NCBI GenBank assembly: GCA_937960785.1
Contig: CALGOZ010000026.1
Coordinates: forward strand, 1 to 12,216
DNA from: an uncultured Pseudogracilibacillus sp.
GTDB taxonomy: Bacteria > Bacillota > Bacilli > Bacillales > Amphibacillaceae
Direction: 5' to 3'
Length of the DNA stretch: 12,216 nt
Shown piece by piece: positions 1 to 5,731 of the stretch. The notes below the pieces were generated by a model. It did not search any database, was not told the DNA's origin, and was given only the letters and a program-made list of their open reading frames with translations. The position numbers and the translations under genes are program-made. Positions within the stretch are counted from its first letter, which is position 1. The number at the start of each line of letters is the position of its first letter.

Positions 1-140
1 TTCAACTTACTCAGTGGAGGTCTCTAGCGTGTAAGTCTACGCACAAAAGCGTTTCAACTTACTCAGTGGAGGTCTCTAGCGTGTAAGTCTACGCCTAAAA
101 GCCATACAACCTTCTCGCTGGAGCGCTCTATCGAGCAAGT
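1..140 (-). repeat. Array 1 of 52-bp palindromic repeats (end of an array, inverted orientation)
   Basis: Three 33-bp palindromic units start at 4, 56 and 108, exactly 52 bp apart. Units 1 and 2 have identical cores; unit 3 has drifted. The 19-bp linkers (37-55, 89-107) read CTACGCACAAAAGCGTTTC and a variant. This is the reverse complement of the linker in arrays 2 and 3, so this array lies in the opposite direction. The window begins inside the preceding linker, so the array probably continues upstream. No further unit is recognisable after 140. No open reading frame explains the stretch. Confidence 0.85.
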
Positions 141-243
141 TTAAATCCTAAATCATTTTATCTGGATAGATTACACTTAGTTGTACAGATTAGATAAGGT
201 CCGTTATACTTAATAGATTATTTGGAACTGGGAGTGAATTTCA

Positions 244-522
244 ATGACAAGACGAAAACGGCGGGCCTTTACAAATAAATTTAAAAAACAGGTGGTGTTA
301 CTTTATAAGAATAATAAACCTCGGCAAGAAATTATTAAGGAATATGACTTAAATCCATCTACTTTCGATCGCTGGGTAAGAGAATATGCTAACTCCGGAT
401 CTTTCAGAGCTGAGGATAATCGTAGCCCGGAGGAAAGAGAATTACTTAAACTTCGTAAAGAAAACCAACAGCTTAAAATGGAGAATGATATTTTAAAGCA
501 AGCCACGCTGATCATGTCTTGA
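244..522 (+). CDS. IS3-family transposase OrfA (DNA-binding helix-turn-helix subunit)
   Basis: This 92-residue protein has the two parts expected of IS3-family OrfA. Residues about 5-55 form a basic HTH_Tnp_1-type helix-turn-helix (TRRKRRAFTNKFKKQVV at the front, STFDRWV in the recognition region). Residues about 61-88 form a leucine zipper (SPEERELLKLRKENQQL onward, ending MENDILKQATLIM), which in the family mediates OrfA/OrfB multimers. The length is normal. A GGGAG ribosome site lies about eight bases before the ATG. The frame ends in TGA at 520-522. The usual -1 slippage into orfB is not evident, because the downstream orfB remnant is in the same frame. Family assignment is secure; the protein has no functional partner here. 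Confidence 0.85.
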   Translation: MTRRKRRAFTNKFKKQVVLLYKNNKPRQEIIKEYDLNPSTFDRWVREYANSGSFRAEDNRSPEERELLKLRKENQQLKMENDILKQATLIMS

Positions 523-815
523 TGCGTAGATGTGATTCGTAATAACGCTCATAAATACTCGGTATCAGTAATGTGCGAAGTCCTAAAAATTCCTAGAAGT
601 ACGTATTATTATAAAGCAAAAGAGCGAGATAATAATGACGATGAACTAACGGATTTAATTGTTGGCATATTTAAAGATAGTCGTAATTTATACGGTCAAA
701 GAAAAATAAAAAAGGAACTTGAAAAGCTAGGTTGGATTGTTTCACGTCGTAACATAAGCAGGATTATGAAAGAACAAGGTCTTGTGTCTAAATATACCGT
801 TGCCCAACGATTTCC
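244..815 (+). mobile_element. Truncated IS3-family (IS150-like) insertion sequence
   Basis: An intact orfA is followed by only the N-terminal third of orfB; the DDE integrase domain and the right end are missing. The similarity to IS3 orfB stops at about 805-815, and the DNA then becomes the terminator of the convergent polymerase gene. The left end was not determined: a TG dinucleotide at 182-183, before TACAGATTAG, is a weak candidate, but no matching right inverted repeat or target duplication remains to test it. The element cannot move by itself. The start given is that of orfA. Confidence 0.8.
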
Positions 816-846
816 ACAAAAAATCTCAGCAAAGAAAATTTGCTGA
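532..846 (+). pseudogene. IS3-family transposase OrfB, N-terminal fragment
   Basis: The fragment is 104 codons from a GTG start, against roughly 270-290 residues for a full OrfB. Residues 1-90 match the family N-terminus: NNAHKYSVSVMCEVL, then IPRSTYYYKAK (HTH_21 region), then SRNLYGQRKIKKEL and the hallmark NISRIMKEQGLVSKYTVAQ. The catalytic DDE (rve) domain is absent. The last codons (from about RFPQKISAKKIC) are not transposase: they are produced by reading through the inverted repeat at 824-848, the terminator of the opposite-strand polymerase gene. The fragment is therefore a junction product of a deletion or one-ended insertion event. No function is expected. Confidence 0.8.
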
Positions 847-848
847 GA
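818..848 (-). terminator. Rho-independent terminator of the Y-family polymerase gene
   Basis: On the minus strand a perfect 10-bp stem (TCTCAGCAAA with TTTGCTGAGA, loop TTTTC) is followed by TTTTTTG. It begins 14 bases past the stop codon of the polymerase gene at 862. The plus-strand IS remnant reads through this same DNA. Confidence 0.85.
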
Positions 849-861
849 GCTAGTGACAATA

Positions 862-2139
862 TTACTTATATTTTTCTTGACTGTTCGCCCAATGTCCACC
901 GATTTTTTTACTTCGCTCTAAATTAATTCCAGCCTCCGTGTAACTTGTTGCTCGTAAAAGCGCATCAGCCCCGAAACGTTCTCGAATTAAATCCATCGTA
1001 TATCCGAGGTCTTTTTGTTTTGTTCGTTTTGTAAATAAATCGAGCTGAGTTTTTTCATCTTCAGTAAGATTCGTTAAAGCTACCGATACTTTACGGATTT
1101 TACTAGAGCCATCGTAATGTGTACGGAATAAATAAAGGCAAATTTTATACATTTCCATCGTTATATTCGTTGGTATTTCTATAGAAGTTGAACGACTAAA
1201 CCCACTCCCCGTTTTTTTTGAATAACGGACAGAAAGATGAATAGTTCGGCCCACTTGCTTAGCCGTTCGAGCACGGCGACATGTTTCTTCACATAAGTCG
1301 AGCAATACTGCTGGCACTTCTTCAGCATTATAATCCCGTAATAAAGAAATTCCATGACCAAAACTCTTTTGTTCCTGTTTTAAAAAGTTGCCGAATACTG
1401 GACTTAAATCTACACCCCAAGCATGCCAATAAAGCTGTTCTCCCATGATGCCGAATCTTTCCTTTAATTGATTAAGAGGAAAGGATGCAAGCTGTCCGAG
1501 CGTCGTAATCCCAAGGCGATGAAGATGACGTTTGAGCCGTGAACCAATACCCCAAATTTTTTCAACTGGAAAAGGCCAAAGTAATCGAGGTACATCTTCG
1601 TATTTACATTCGGCAATACCATTTTCCGCCCGTTTTGCATGTAGATCAAGGACGACTTTTGCTAAAAATTTATTATCTCCAATTCCAATGGCTGAAGGTA
1701 ACCCTAGTTCATTTTCAATTGCTCTTTTAATCTTTTCAGCAATTTGCCAACGAGTTCCGAATAATTTCTCCAATCCGTCTACAGTAACCCAAACTTCATC
1801 AACTGAGTATTGATGAATTGCTTCCTGAGGGGCGAAACGATAGAGCAATTTCGTAATTTCAATCGATGCCTGTACATAATCAGCCATATTCGCTTCCACC
1901 AAATGAATGGCTGGATCCTTCGGAAGTTCAAAAAAGCGGCTCACATTTTGTAAATTATATTTCTTTTTTAATGCCGGTGATGTGGCGAGAACGATACTTC
2001 CGGGTCTGGATAAATCCCCTACAACTGCAAGTAACGCTTCGTTTGGATTGAGACCGCGTTTTACAGCTTCTACACTGGCATAAAAAGAACGCATATCAAC
2101 ACATAGGACATCATGTCGTGGATATTGCGAATAGTCCAC
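862..2139 (-). CDS. yqjW: Y-family DNA polymerase of the UvrX/YqjW type (error-prone translesion polymerase)
   Basis: The 425-residue protein is a translesion DNA polymerase that would copy damaged template during the SOS response. Its catalytic palm begins with VDMRSFYASVEA (Asp15, Glu24), and the metal-binding YSVDEVW lies at 111-117 (Asp114, Glu115). A helix-hairpin-helix thumb region with EKIWGIGSRLKRHL follows at about 193-206. The little-finger half contains QLDLF at 365-369, a typical beta-clamp-binding motif. MRSF in place of the DinB-type AFF, and the length near 412-425, fit UvrX/YqjW rather than DinB. The start is GTG at 2139, chosen because AAGGAGG sits six bases upstream. The gene runs divergently from the WYL-like and YolD genes and has LexA boxes at its promoter, so damage induction is likely. 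The C-terminal tail after IGGHWA is somewhat long. Confidence 0.92.
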   Translation of the reverse strand: MDYSQYPRHDVLCVDMRSFYASVEAVKRGLNPNEALLAVVGDLSRPGSIVLATSPALKKKYNLQNVSRFFELPKDPAIHLVEANMADYVQASIEITKLLYRFAPQEAIHQYSVDEVWVTVDGLEKLFGTRWQIAEKIKRAIENELGLPSAIGIGDNKFLAKVVLDLHAKRAENGIAECKYEDVPRLLWPFPVEKIWGIGSRLKRHLHRLGITTLGQLASFPLNQLKERFGIMGEQLYWHAWGVDLSPVFGNFLKQEQKSFGHGISLLRDYNAEEVPAVLLDLCEETCRRARTAKQVGRTIHLSVRYSKKTGSGFSRSTSIEIPTNITMEMYKICLYLFRTHYDGSSKIRKVSVALTNLTEDEKTQLDLFTKRTKQKDLGYTMDLIRERFGADALLRATSYTEAGINLERSKKIGGHWANSQEKYK

Positions 2140-2162
2140 TGCTAACCTCCTTCCTCCAAAGG

Positions 2163-2174
2163 GAACACACGTTC
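2163..2174. promoter_or_regulatory. LexA (DinR) box 1, GAACACACGTTC
   Basis: This is an exact match to the Bacillus SOS-box core GAAC-N4-GTTC. It sits immediately downstream of the -10 of the leftward polymerase promoter, where bound LexA would block initiation. Confidence 0.88.
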
Positions 2175-2175
2175 T

Positions 2176-2204
2176 ATTTTAAGGAGTTGACGAAAACATT
2201 TCAA
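2176..2204 (-). promoter_or_regulatory. Sigma-A promoter of the polymerase gene
   Basis: On the minus strand the -35 TTGAAA (2204-2199) and -10 TAAAAT (2181-2176) are separated by 17 bases. Transcription would begin within LexA box 1, about 30 bases before the GTG start. Confidence 0.75.
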
Positions 2205-2214
2205 CTAATATATG

Positions 2215-2228
2215 CGAATATTTGTTCT
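2215..2228. promoter_or_regulatory. LexA (DinR) box 2, degenerate (CGAATATTTGTTCT)
   Basis: The core GAAT-N4-GTTC differs from consensus at one core position. The box touches the first base of the -35 of the rightward promoter and lies between the two promoters, so it could strengthen LexA control of either side. It is weaker evidence than boxes 1 and 3. Confidence 0.6.
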
Positions 2229-2256
2229 TGTTTTTTTAGGGTATGTATATTATAAT
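2228..2256 (+). promoter_or_regulatory. Sigma-A promoter of the WYL-like/YolD operon
   Basis: TTGTTT (2228-2233) is followed by a 17-base spacer and a perfect TATAAT (2251-2256). LexA boxes flank it on both sides. Confidence 0.75.
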
Positions 2257-2258
2257 AA

Positions 2259-2270
2259 GAACAAACGTTC
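2259..2270. promoter_or_regulatory. LexA (DinR) box 3, GAACAAACGTTC
   Basis: This exact GAAC-N4-GTTC core begins three bases after the TATAAT -10, so it covers the expected transcription start of the rightward operon. That is the classic repressing position. Confidence 0.9.
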
Positions 2271-2284
2271 CGGTGGTGAGGCAA

Positions 2285-2518
2285 ATGAACTTCTTTTTAT
2301 TAAAGGAGCATAGAATAGGCGAAGTCGTAACGATTATGTACCTTTCGAAAAAGGGAGTCATCACAAAAAGAACGATTCAAATCGTGGCAATTAAAGCTCA
2401 TTCACTTCTAGCTTACTGTTATTTACGAAGAGGATTACGTCGTTTTGAAGTGGAGCGGGTTTTAGCTTTTGAATTGAAAAAAACTAGGAGGGAGCATTCA
2501 AATGCAAGTACAAGATAG
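2285..2518 (+). CDS. Small WYL-like protein, SOS-associated
   Basis: The start is ATG at 2285, four bases after GGTGGTGAGG. An in-frame upstream start at 2243 is rejected because it lies before the -10 and the LexA box. The resulting 77-residue protein has no helix-turn-helix. Its beta-rich pattern (VVTIMYLSKKGVITKRTIQI, then AIKAHSLLAYCYLRRGLRRF, then EVERVLAFEL) looks like a stripped-down WYL fold: a strand pair followed by a YC-LRRG-RRF segment. WYL domains bind nucleic acid or other ligands and regulate DNA-damage and defence genes; that link is family knowledge, not shown here. The gene overlaps the YolD start by 17 bases, so the two are probably translationally coupled. Similar short proteins occur beside uvrX/yolD in bacilli as far as I recall. 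Its exact role is unknown. Confidence 0.7.
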   Translation: MNFFLLKEHRIGEVVTIMYLSKKGVITKRTIQIVAIKAHSLLAYCYLRRGLRRFEVERVLAFELKKTRREHSNASTR

Positions 2519-2822
2519 AGGGACGAAAAAATGGGTATCGTTAATGTTGCCTGAACATGTAGAATTATTGAAAGAAGTATTCGTTGAATATAAAGAAAAA
2601 CCAGTGCTCGATGAACAAAAAATGAATGAAATTGACCGCACGTTAAAATATGCACTACAGTCACAAGACCTAATTGAATTGACATATTTCTATTATGGAG
2701 AATTTCGTAAAGTAGTGAGTCGTTTAGAAGAAATCGATCAATGGCGTGGTTTTATTTTGTTAAAAAATGAAAATGGAAAACGAATTTCATTATCAAATGT
2801 CATCGATGTCCAACTAGTGTAA
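2502..2822 (+). CDS. yolD: YolD-like family protein (partner of UvrX/YqjW-type polymerase)
   Basis: The 106-residue protein carries the YolD signature: DRGTKKWVSLMLPEHVELL at 5-23, then LDEQKMNEID, then LTYFYYGEFRKVVSRL, and a C-terminal SLSNVIDVQLV. The start is the ATG at 2502, eight bases after AGGAGGGAG. It overlaps the end of the WYL-like gene by 17 bases. In Bacillus, YolD-family genes (yolD, yqjX) sit next to UvrX/YqjW-type polymerases and are induced with them. Structural prediction for the family resembles UmuD-like accessory factors, but no biochemical role is certain. Here the polymerase is divergent rather than co-operonic. Shared LexA boxes make co-induction by DNA damage the natural reading. 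The family call is strong and the function weak. Confidence 0.9.
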   Translation: MQVQDRGTKKWVSLMLPEHVELLKEVFVEYKEKPVLDEQKMNEIDRTLKYALQSQDLIELTYFYYGEFRKVVSRLEEIDQWRGFILLKNENGKRISLSNVIDVQLV

Positions 2823-2828
2823 AATAAA

Positions 2829-2868
2829 ACTCTTATTCGCCGTAGAGAGCGGATAAGAGTCTTTTCCT
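2829..2868. terminator. Bidirectional terminator between yolD and the membrane-protein gene
   Basis: A 12-bp stem (ACTCTTATTCGC at 2829-2840 with GCGGATAAGAGT at 2849-2860, one G-T pair, 8-base loop) is followed by CTTTTCCTT on the plus strand and by TTTTATTTTA on the minus strand. It lies between the two stop codons of convergent genes and can serve both. Confidence 0.85.
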
Positions 2869-4292
2869 TAAGGAGAGAAAAAGGGAAGGTGGGAAGCGAC
2901 TTGTAAATATAGTTGAATTAAAAGGTAAAAGGCGATTGCAAATTTCCAGTTGAATCGTAATCCATTTGTAACTAAAGGTAAACGATTGACAGCACTAAGG
3001 ACGATTACTGGCATAATTAACGGTGAAATTAAAATTGAAATGACGCTTCCAGAAGTGACCGCAAGAACGATTAACTCCGGTGGATATGGTAGCGACATAC
3101 TTTCTAAAATACCTGCGACGAGGACCATTACCGTTAACGGCCCTAACCCGACAAACCCTAGTAAAATAACGAGAAACGGTAAAATTGCAAGTTCATTCAG
3201 AAAAGGAATGACCGATTGTATATACGTAATTCCATCGACGACAACGTTTGAAAAATTCGTCTCATGCAATGCAAAAATTAACACACCGACAGCAACCATA
3301 ATATTTAAAAGATATGCTTGCTGTGATAAATTGTTGCGATAATATTCTTGTATAACAGTCTGTAAAGTTTTTATTCGTTTTTTGACAGTATAAAAGCTTA
3401 TAAACCAACCGACGATTACAAGTGGAATAATAATCATTAAAGAAAGCGGACTGATCCCATTAACAATAAAAACCGTTCCAAACAAAGAAACAAAAAGGAC
3501 TCCGAACTCAACCATATTTTTCCTTCGAATTGGAGGAGGAGATGCGCTTGCGACTACATTTTTTATTTCTGTTTGTAAGACTGGTGTAAACGAGACGTTC
3601 GCTCGCTTTTCTTCAAAATGAGCAAAAAGCACCGCCATTATCGTACCTACGAAGGCAAGCGCCATCCCCTGACCAATCGTAATCGATAAGGAAGAACCTA
3701 ACGTATCGACGGCAAAAATAAAACTAGGAATACTAATGACCCAAATGGTCGATAAAGCAAACCCTCGCAAAAGAGCTGTACTTTTGTACCGTTCCCAAGG
3801 AAGTGATTTTTGCTTTTTAAGAACGATATTGACGAACTGATGCATCATCGTAATCGAACCAAACAGGAGGAAGTAAGCGGTAATTTGTGTAAAAGTAACG
3901 ATACTAAAGTAAAATCGTTTACTCGTATCAATCCATCGATAAAAGGAAGCCATCATATCTTCAATGTACGGCTCTTCTTGTAGCACGTATCGAATTAAAG
4001 GAACAATTATTAGAAATCCAATCATGTTGCGCATTTGCGTAACACCGATCAAAAGACCTTCCCAAAAGGCCGCTTTACTATAAATTGAAACACTAATTGC
4101 AATGATAAAAATAAATAAAGGCAATTTAAAACGGCGAAACCCAAGGTAGAAAAGGGTAAGGAAGAAGAGAAAGATCCCAGCGATCTCTAGTATTCGATTT
4201 AGTAATTCGTTAGGATAAAAAACCGTAATAAAATGAATAACTCCATACATTAAAATGACAAAGCGTAACGCACGTTTATTAAGAGTTCTCAA
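2868..4292 (-). CDS. Polytopic membrane protein, predicted ion-transporter-like permease of unknown substrate
   Basis: The 474-residue protein is almost wholly hydrophobic, with about 12 membrane segments in two halves. The halves are joined by a polar linker at about 226-260 (HFEEKRANVSF, then SPPPIRRKN). Helix-breaking motifs inside hydrophobic stretches (GLGPLTVMVLVAG at 382-394, SGSVISILISPLIMPVIV at 414-431) resemble the re-entrant or discontinuous helices of the ion-transporter (ArsB/CitM-like) superfamily. That is a fold-level inference, and I do not recognise a subfamily. The start is uncertain: the TTG at 4292 has no good ribosome site, and a TGA lies in frame three codons upstream. 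An ATG at residue 15 is the alternative. A candidate -10 TATACT lies about 40 bases upstream. The gene is monocistronic, ending at the bidirectional terminator. Confidence 0.75.
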   Translation of the reverse strand: MRTLNKRALRFVILMYGVIHFITVFYPNELLNRILEIAGIFLFFLTLFYLGFRRFKLPLFIFIIAISVSIYSKAAFWEGLLIGVTQMRNMIGFLIIVPLIRYVLQEEPYIEDMMASFYRWIDTSKRFYFSIVTFTQITAYFLLFGSITMMHQFVNIVLKKQKSLPWERYKSTALLRGFALSTIWVISIPSFIFAVDTLGSSLSITIGQGMALAFVGTIMAVLFAHFEEKRANVSFTPVLQTEIKNVVASASPPPIRRKNMVEFGVLFVSLFGTVFIVNGISPLSLMIIIPLVIVGWFISFYTVKKRIKTLQTVIQEYYRNNLSQQAYLLNIMVAVGVLIFALHETNFSNVVVDGITYIQSVIPFLNELAILPFLVILLGFVGLGPLTVMVLVAGILESMSLPYPPELIVLAVTSGSVISILISPLIMPVIVLSAVNRLPLVTNGLRFNWKFAIAFYLLIQLYLQVASHLPFFSP

Positions 4293-4852
4293 TATATTTC
4301 AGTCCAATACGTTCAAAGTTAATATTGCTTTTAGTATAGCATAATGAAAGAAATCGTTCAGAAAACATATGAAATATGGAAATTTATACGATAACAAGCC
4401 CAATATCCTTAGTTGATAATAAGCCTAAAATTGCATATGTTTTCCATTATTGAAAGCGGTTTGGACTTCGGATTGTTTATTGAAACTTTAGAGGGAAATT
4501 ATGGATTCTTGGAATTCGACTTTGTAGTAGCTGGTATACATGTTTTGTTGAACTATTTTGATGTTCTTTGGTCCAATTAATAGTTCAAACAAATCGTATA
4601 TTTAATAAATATTTAAAAGAAATTAAAACAATACTTAGAAAAATAATATCGAATAACTGGGTATCTTATCTTTATCTATCATTTACTTTCACTTACCTTT
4701 AGGAACTAAGGTAGGATGAAACAGAAACCCTCTCCAATTCTAAAAAGTGCAAGATAAGTGTACAAACTTTAAGGGATGGGCTGGCTTTCATAATGAAAGT
4801 GTTGAGTCCATCCTTTCTTAAAGGCACACTTTTTATTTATATTAGGATGAAT
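4293..4852. other. 560-bp intergenic region without a convincing gene
   Basis: The left end holds the upstream region of the membrane-protein gene. An ATG-to-stop frame at 4437-4580 (plus strand, 47 codons, containing FIETLEGNYGFLEFDF) has no ribosome site and is not claimed as a gene. Around 4690-4722 there is a small inverted repeat (TTACCTTTAG, GAA, CTAAGGTAG) followed by GATGAAAC, which resembles a shortened unit of the 52-bp palindrome family. At 4771-4816 there is a hairpin related to those at 8878 and 11377. The rest is AT-rich and looks like decayed sequence. Confidence 0.5.
4771..4816 (+). repeat. IS-end-type hairpin, copy 1
   Basis: An outer stem (GGATGGGCT with AGTCCATCC, one G-T pair) encloses an inner stem (CTTTCAT with ATGAAAG). 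The design and sequence match the hairpins at 8878-8917 and 11377-11421. This copy lacks the transposase-like remnant and the array that follow the other two. It lies just past the end of the XRE gene on the opposite strand, but the minus-strand side has no T-run, so a terminator role is doubtful. Confidence 0.55.
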
Positions 4853-5245
4853 TTATGTTTTAAAAAACTTTCTTACTTTAAATTCTAATTGCTTTCGTTC
4901 TTCGGAAGTAAGCTTTCTACCGTTATAATACAAAGTTAAATCTTTGTGAAAAAGCTTAGCTAAGTCAAAGTGTTCCTTCTGTCTAGTATCCTTTTGATTG
5001 TAAAAAGAATCGAACTCTTTCAATTGTAAATTTGTGTATGTTTGTAACTCCTCGATAAACTGTTCGAACGGAATTTGTAATCCTTCGGCTAAAGAACGTA
5101 ATACGTGTGACGTTGGATTTGTTCGATAATTGTTTTCTAATTGTGAAATGTAGGCAGGAGAAACACCAGTTTGTTTTGCTAATTCTCGGAGGGAGATATG
5201 TTTTTCCTCTCGTTTTTTTCGAATAAATTCACCGATTGTAGCCAT
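4853..5245 (-). CDS. XRE-family transcriptional repressor, lambda-repressor-like HTH
   Basis: From the ATG at 5245 the protein is 130 residues. Residues about 4-60 are a clear XRE helix-turn-helix: IGEFIRKKREEKHISLRELA, TGVSPAYISQLENN as turn and recognition helix, then VLRSLAEGLQIPFEQFI. The C-terminal part ends with DLTLYYNGRKLTSEERKQL, a motif common at the end of Bacillus repressors of this class and possibly used for dimerisation. A GTG start three codons earlier is possible, but its AAGGAT site would be too close, whereas AGGTGA fits the ATG. The gene diverges from a 95-residue protein. A 29-bp dyad covers the spacer and -35 of its own promoter, so autorepression is likely. The signal it senses is unknown. 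Confidence 0.85.
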   Translation of the reverse strand: MATIGEFIRKKREEKHISLRELAKQTGVSPAYISQLENNYRTNPTSHVLRSLAEGLQIPFEQFIEELQTYTNLQLKEFDSFYNQKDTRQKEHFDLAKLFHKDLTLYYNGRKLTSEERKQLEFKVRKFFKT

Positions 5246-5268
5246 TGTTTTCACCTATCCTTAATTAC

Positions 5269-5298
5269 AGTATAACTTAAAAAATGTTTGCTATGCAA
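5269..5298 (-). promoter_or_regulatory. Promoter of the XRE gene
   Basis: On the minus strand TTGCAT (5298-5293) and TATACT (5274-5269) are separated by 18 bases. The -35 lies inside the 29-bp dyad. Confidence 0.6.
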
Positions 5299-5307
5299 AC
5301 GTTTTTT
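5279..5307. promoter_or_regulatory. 29-bp operator-like dyad between the XRE gene and the 95-residue gene
   Basis: The arms AAAAAATGTTTGC (5279-5291) and GCAAACGTTTTTT (5295-5307) are complementary at 12 of 13 positions around a TAT centre. The dyad spans the spacer and -35 of the XRE promoter and ends two bases before the -35 of the rightward promoter. This is the expected place for an XRE dimer to control both genes. It is too AT-rich at the edges, and wrongly placed, to be a terminator of either gene. Confidence 0.75.
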
Positions 5308-5308
5308 G

Positions 5309-5337
5309 TTGCACAATATACGAACGTATGTTAGTAT
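5309..5337 (+). promoter_or_regulatory. Candidate promoter of the 95-residue gene
   Basis: TTGCAC (5309-5314) and TAGTAT (5332-5337) are 17 bases apart. The -10 is a poor match, so the promoter would be weak or activator-dependent. The LexA-like box at 5321-5334 lies in its spacer and overlaps the -10. Confidence 0.5.
5321..5334. promoter_or_regulatory. LexA-like (DinR-like) box CGAACGTATGTTAG
   Basis: The site matches the consensus CGAAC-RNRY-GTTYG at every position except the Y near the end. It overlaps the spacer and -10 of the candidate rightward promoter. One mismatch makes it weaker than boxes 1 and 3 of the polymerase region, and XRE control may dominate. Confidence 0.55.
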
Positions 5338-5376
5338 AAAGACAAATGTTGTTAACTGAGCAAACGGAGTGATGTT

Positions 5377-5664
5377 ATGATGAAATCGTTACAAGGCCCC
5401 CTCTTAGAACTCGATGACCATATTGCTTCGATTGCAAGTGCGTTAGATACGTTAGAACGAACGCAACGTATGTTAAGTACGAGTGTAGCCCAATGTTATC
5501 AAAACCATAATGATTTAAGGATGGAAAGTGAACTTTTGACAACAGTTCAAGTGCTCGACGATTTACTGTATTATACGGTAAAAGATTTAAAAGAAAGAAA
5601 TAAAGAAATTAATCAACTACTCAAGCAAATATTCGAAAGTTCAGAGAATAATCAGTCAAAATAA
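5377..5664 (+). CDS. Hypothetical small helical protein divergent from an XRE repressor
   Basis: I do not recognise this 95-residue protein. The ATG at 5377 has GGAG seven bases upstream; a second ATG follows directly. The sequence is charged and leucine-rich with no signal peptide or membrane span. Heptad-like spacing (LLELDDHIASIASALDTLER, later TTVQVLDDLLYYTVKDLKER) predicts two or three amphipathic helices, perhaps a coiled coil. It has a single cysteine (YQNH preceded by QC). The divergent placement against the XRE gene, with a shared dyad and a LexA-like box, suggests a stress-controlled product such as a small effector or antagonist of the repressor; this is inference only. A short A-T stem (AAGAAA GCGG TTTCTT) at the stop codon is too weak to call a terminator. 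Confidence 0.65.
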   Translation: MMKSLQGPLLELDDHIASIASALDTLERTQRMLSTSVAQCYQNHNDLRMESELLTTVQVLDDLLYYTVKDLKERNKEINQLLKQIFESSENNQSK

Positions 5665-5677
5665 GAAAGCGGTTTCT

Positions 5678-5706
5678 TTGTGCTTATTTATTTGTAATAA
5701 TAGATA
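5678..5706 (+). promoter_or_regulatory. Candidate promoter of the GalT/HIT-like gene
   Basis: TTGTGC (5678-5683) and TAGATA (5701-5706) are 17 bases apart, followed by a 26-base leader with GAGGAGGAAAGG before the ATG. The match is moderate. Readthrough from the 95-residue gene is also possible. Confidence 0.4.
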
Positions 5707-5731
5707 TAAAGATGAGCGAGGAGGAAAGGTA

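Noticed and set aside
2419..2685. Minus-strand 88-residue open frame
   Set aside because: It is a shadow of the WYL-like and yolD genes, without a ribosome site and with hydrophobic composition typical of antisense frames.
2950..3342. Plus-strand 130-residue open frame inside the permease gene
   Set aside because: It is antisense to a well-formed membrane-protein gene and has threonine/asparagine-rich shadow composition.
4437..4580. 47-residue open frame in the 4293-4852 gap
   Set aside because: It has no ribosome site and no recognised similarity, and it sits in AT-rich sequence where such a frame is expected by chance.
5663..5678. Terminator after the 95-residue gene
   Set aside because: The stem is only six A-T-rich pairs (AAGAAA with TTTCTT) without a proper T-run, so readthrough into the next gene is possible.
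5678..5731. N-terminal extension of the GalT/HIT-like protein from the TTG at 5678
   Set aside because: A much better ribosome site precedes the ATG at 5732, and the extension overlaps the candidate promoter.
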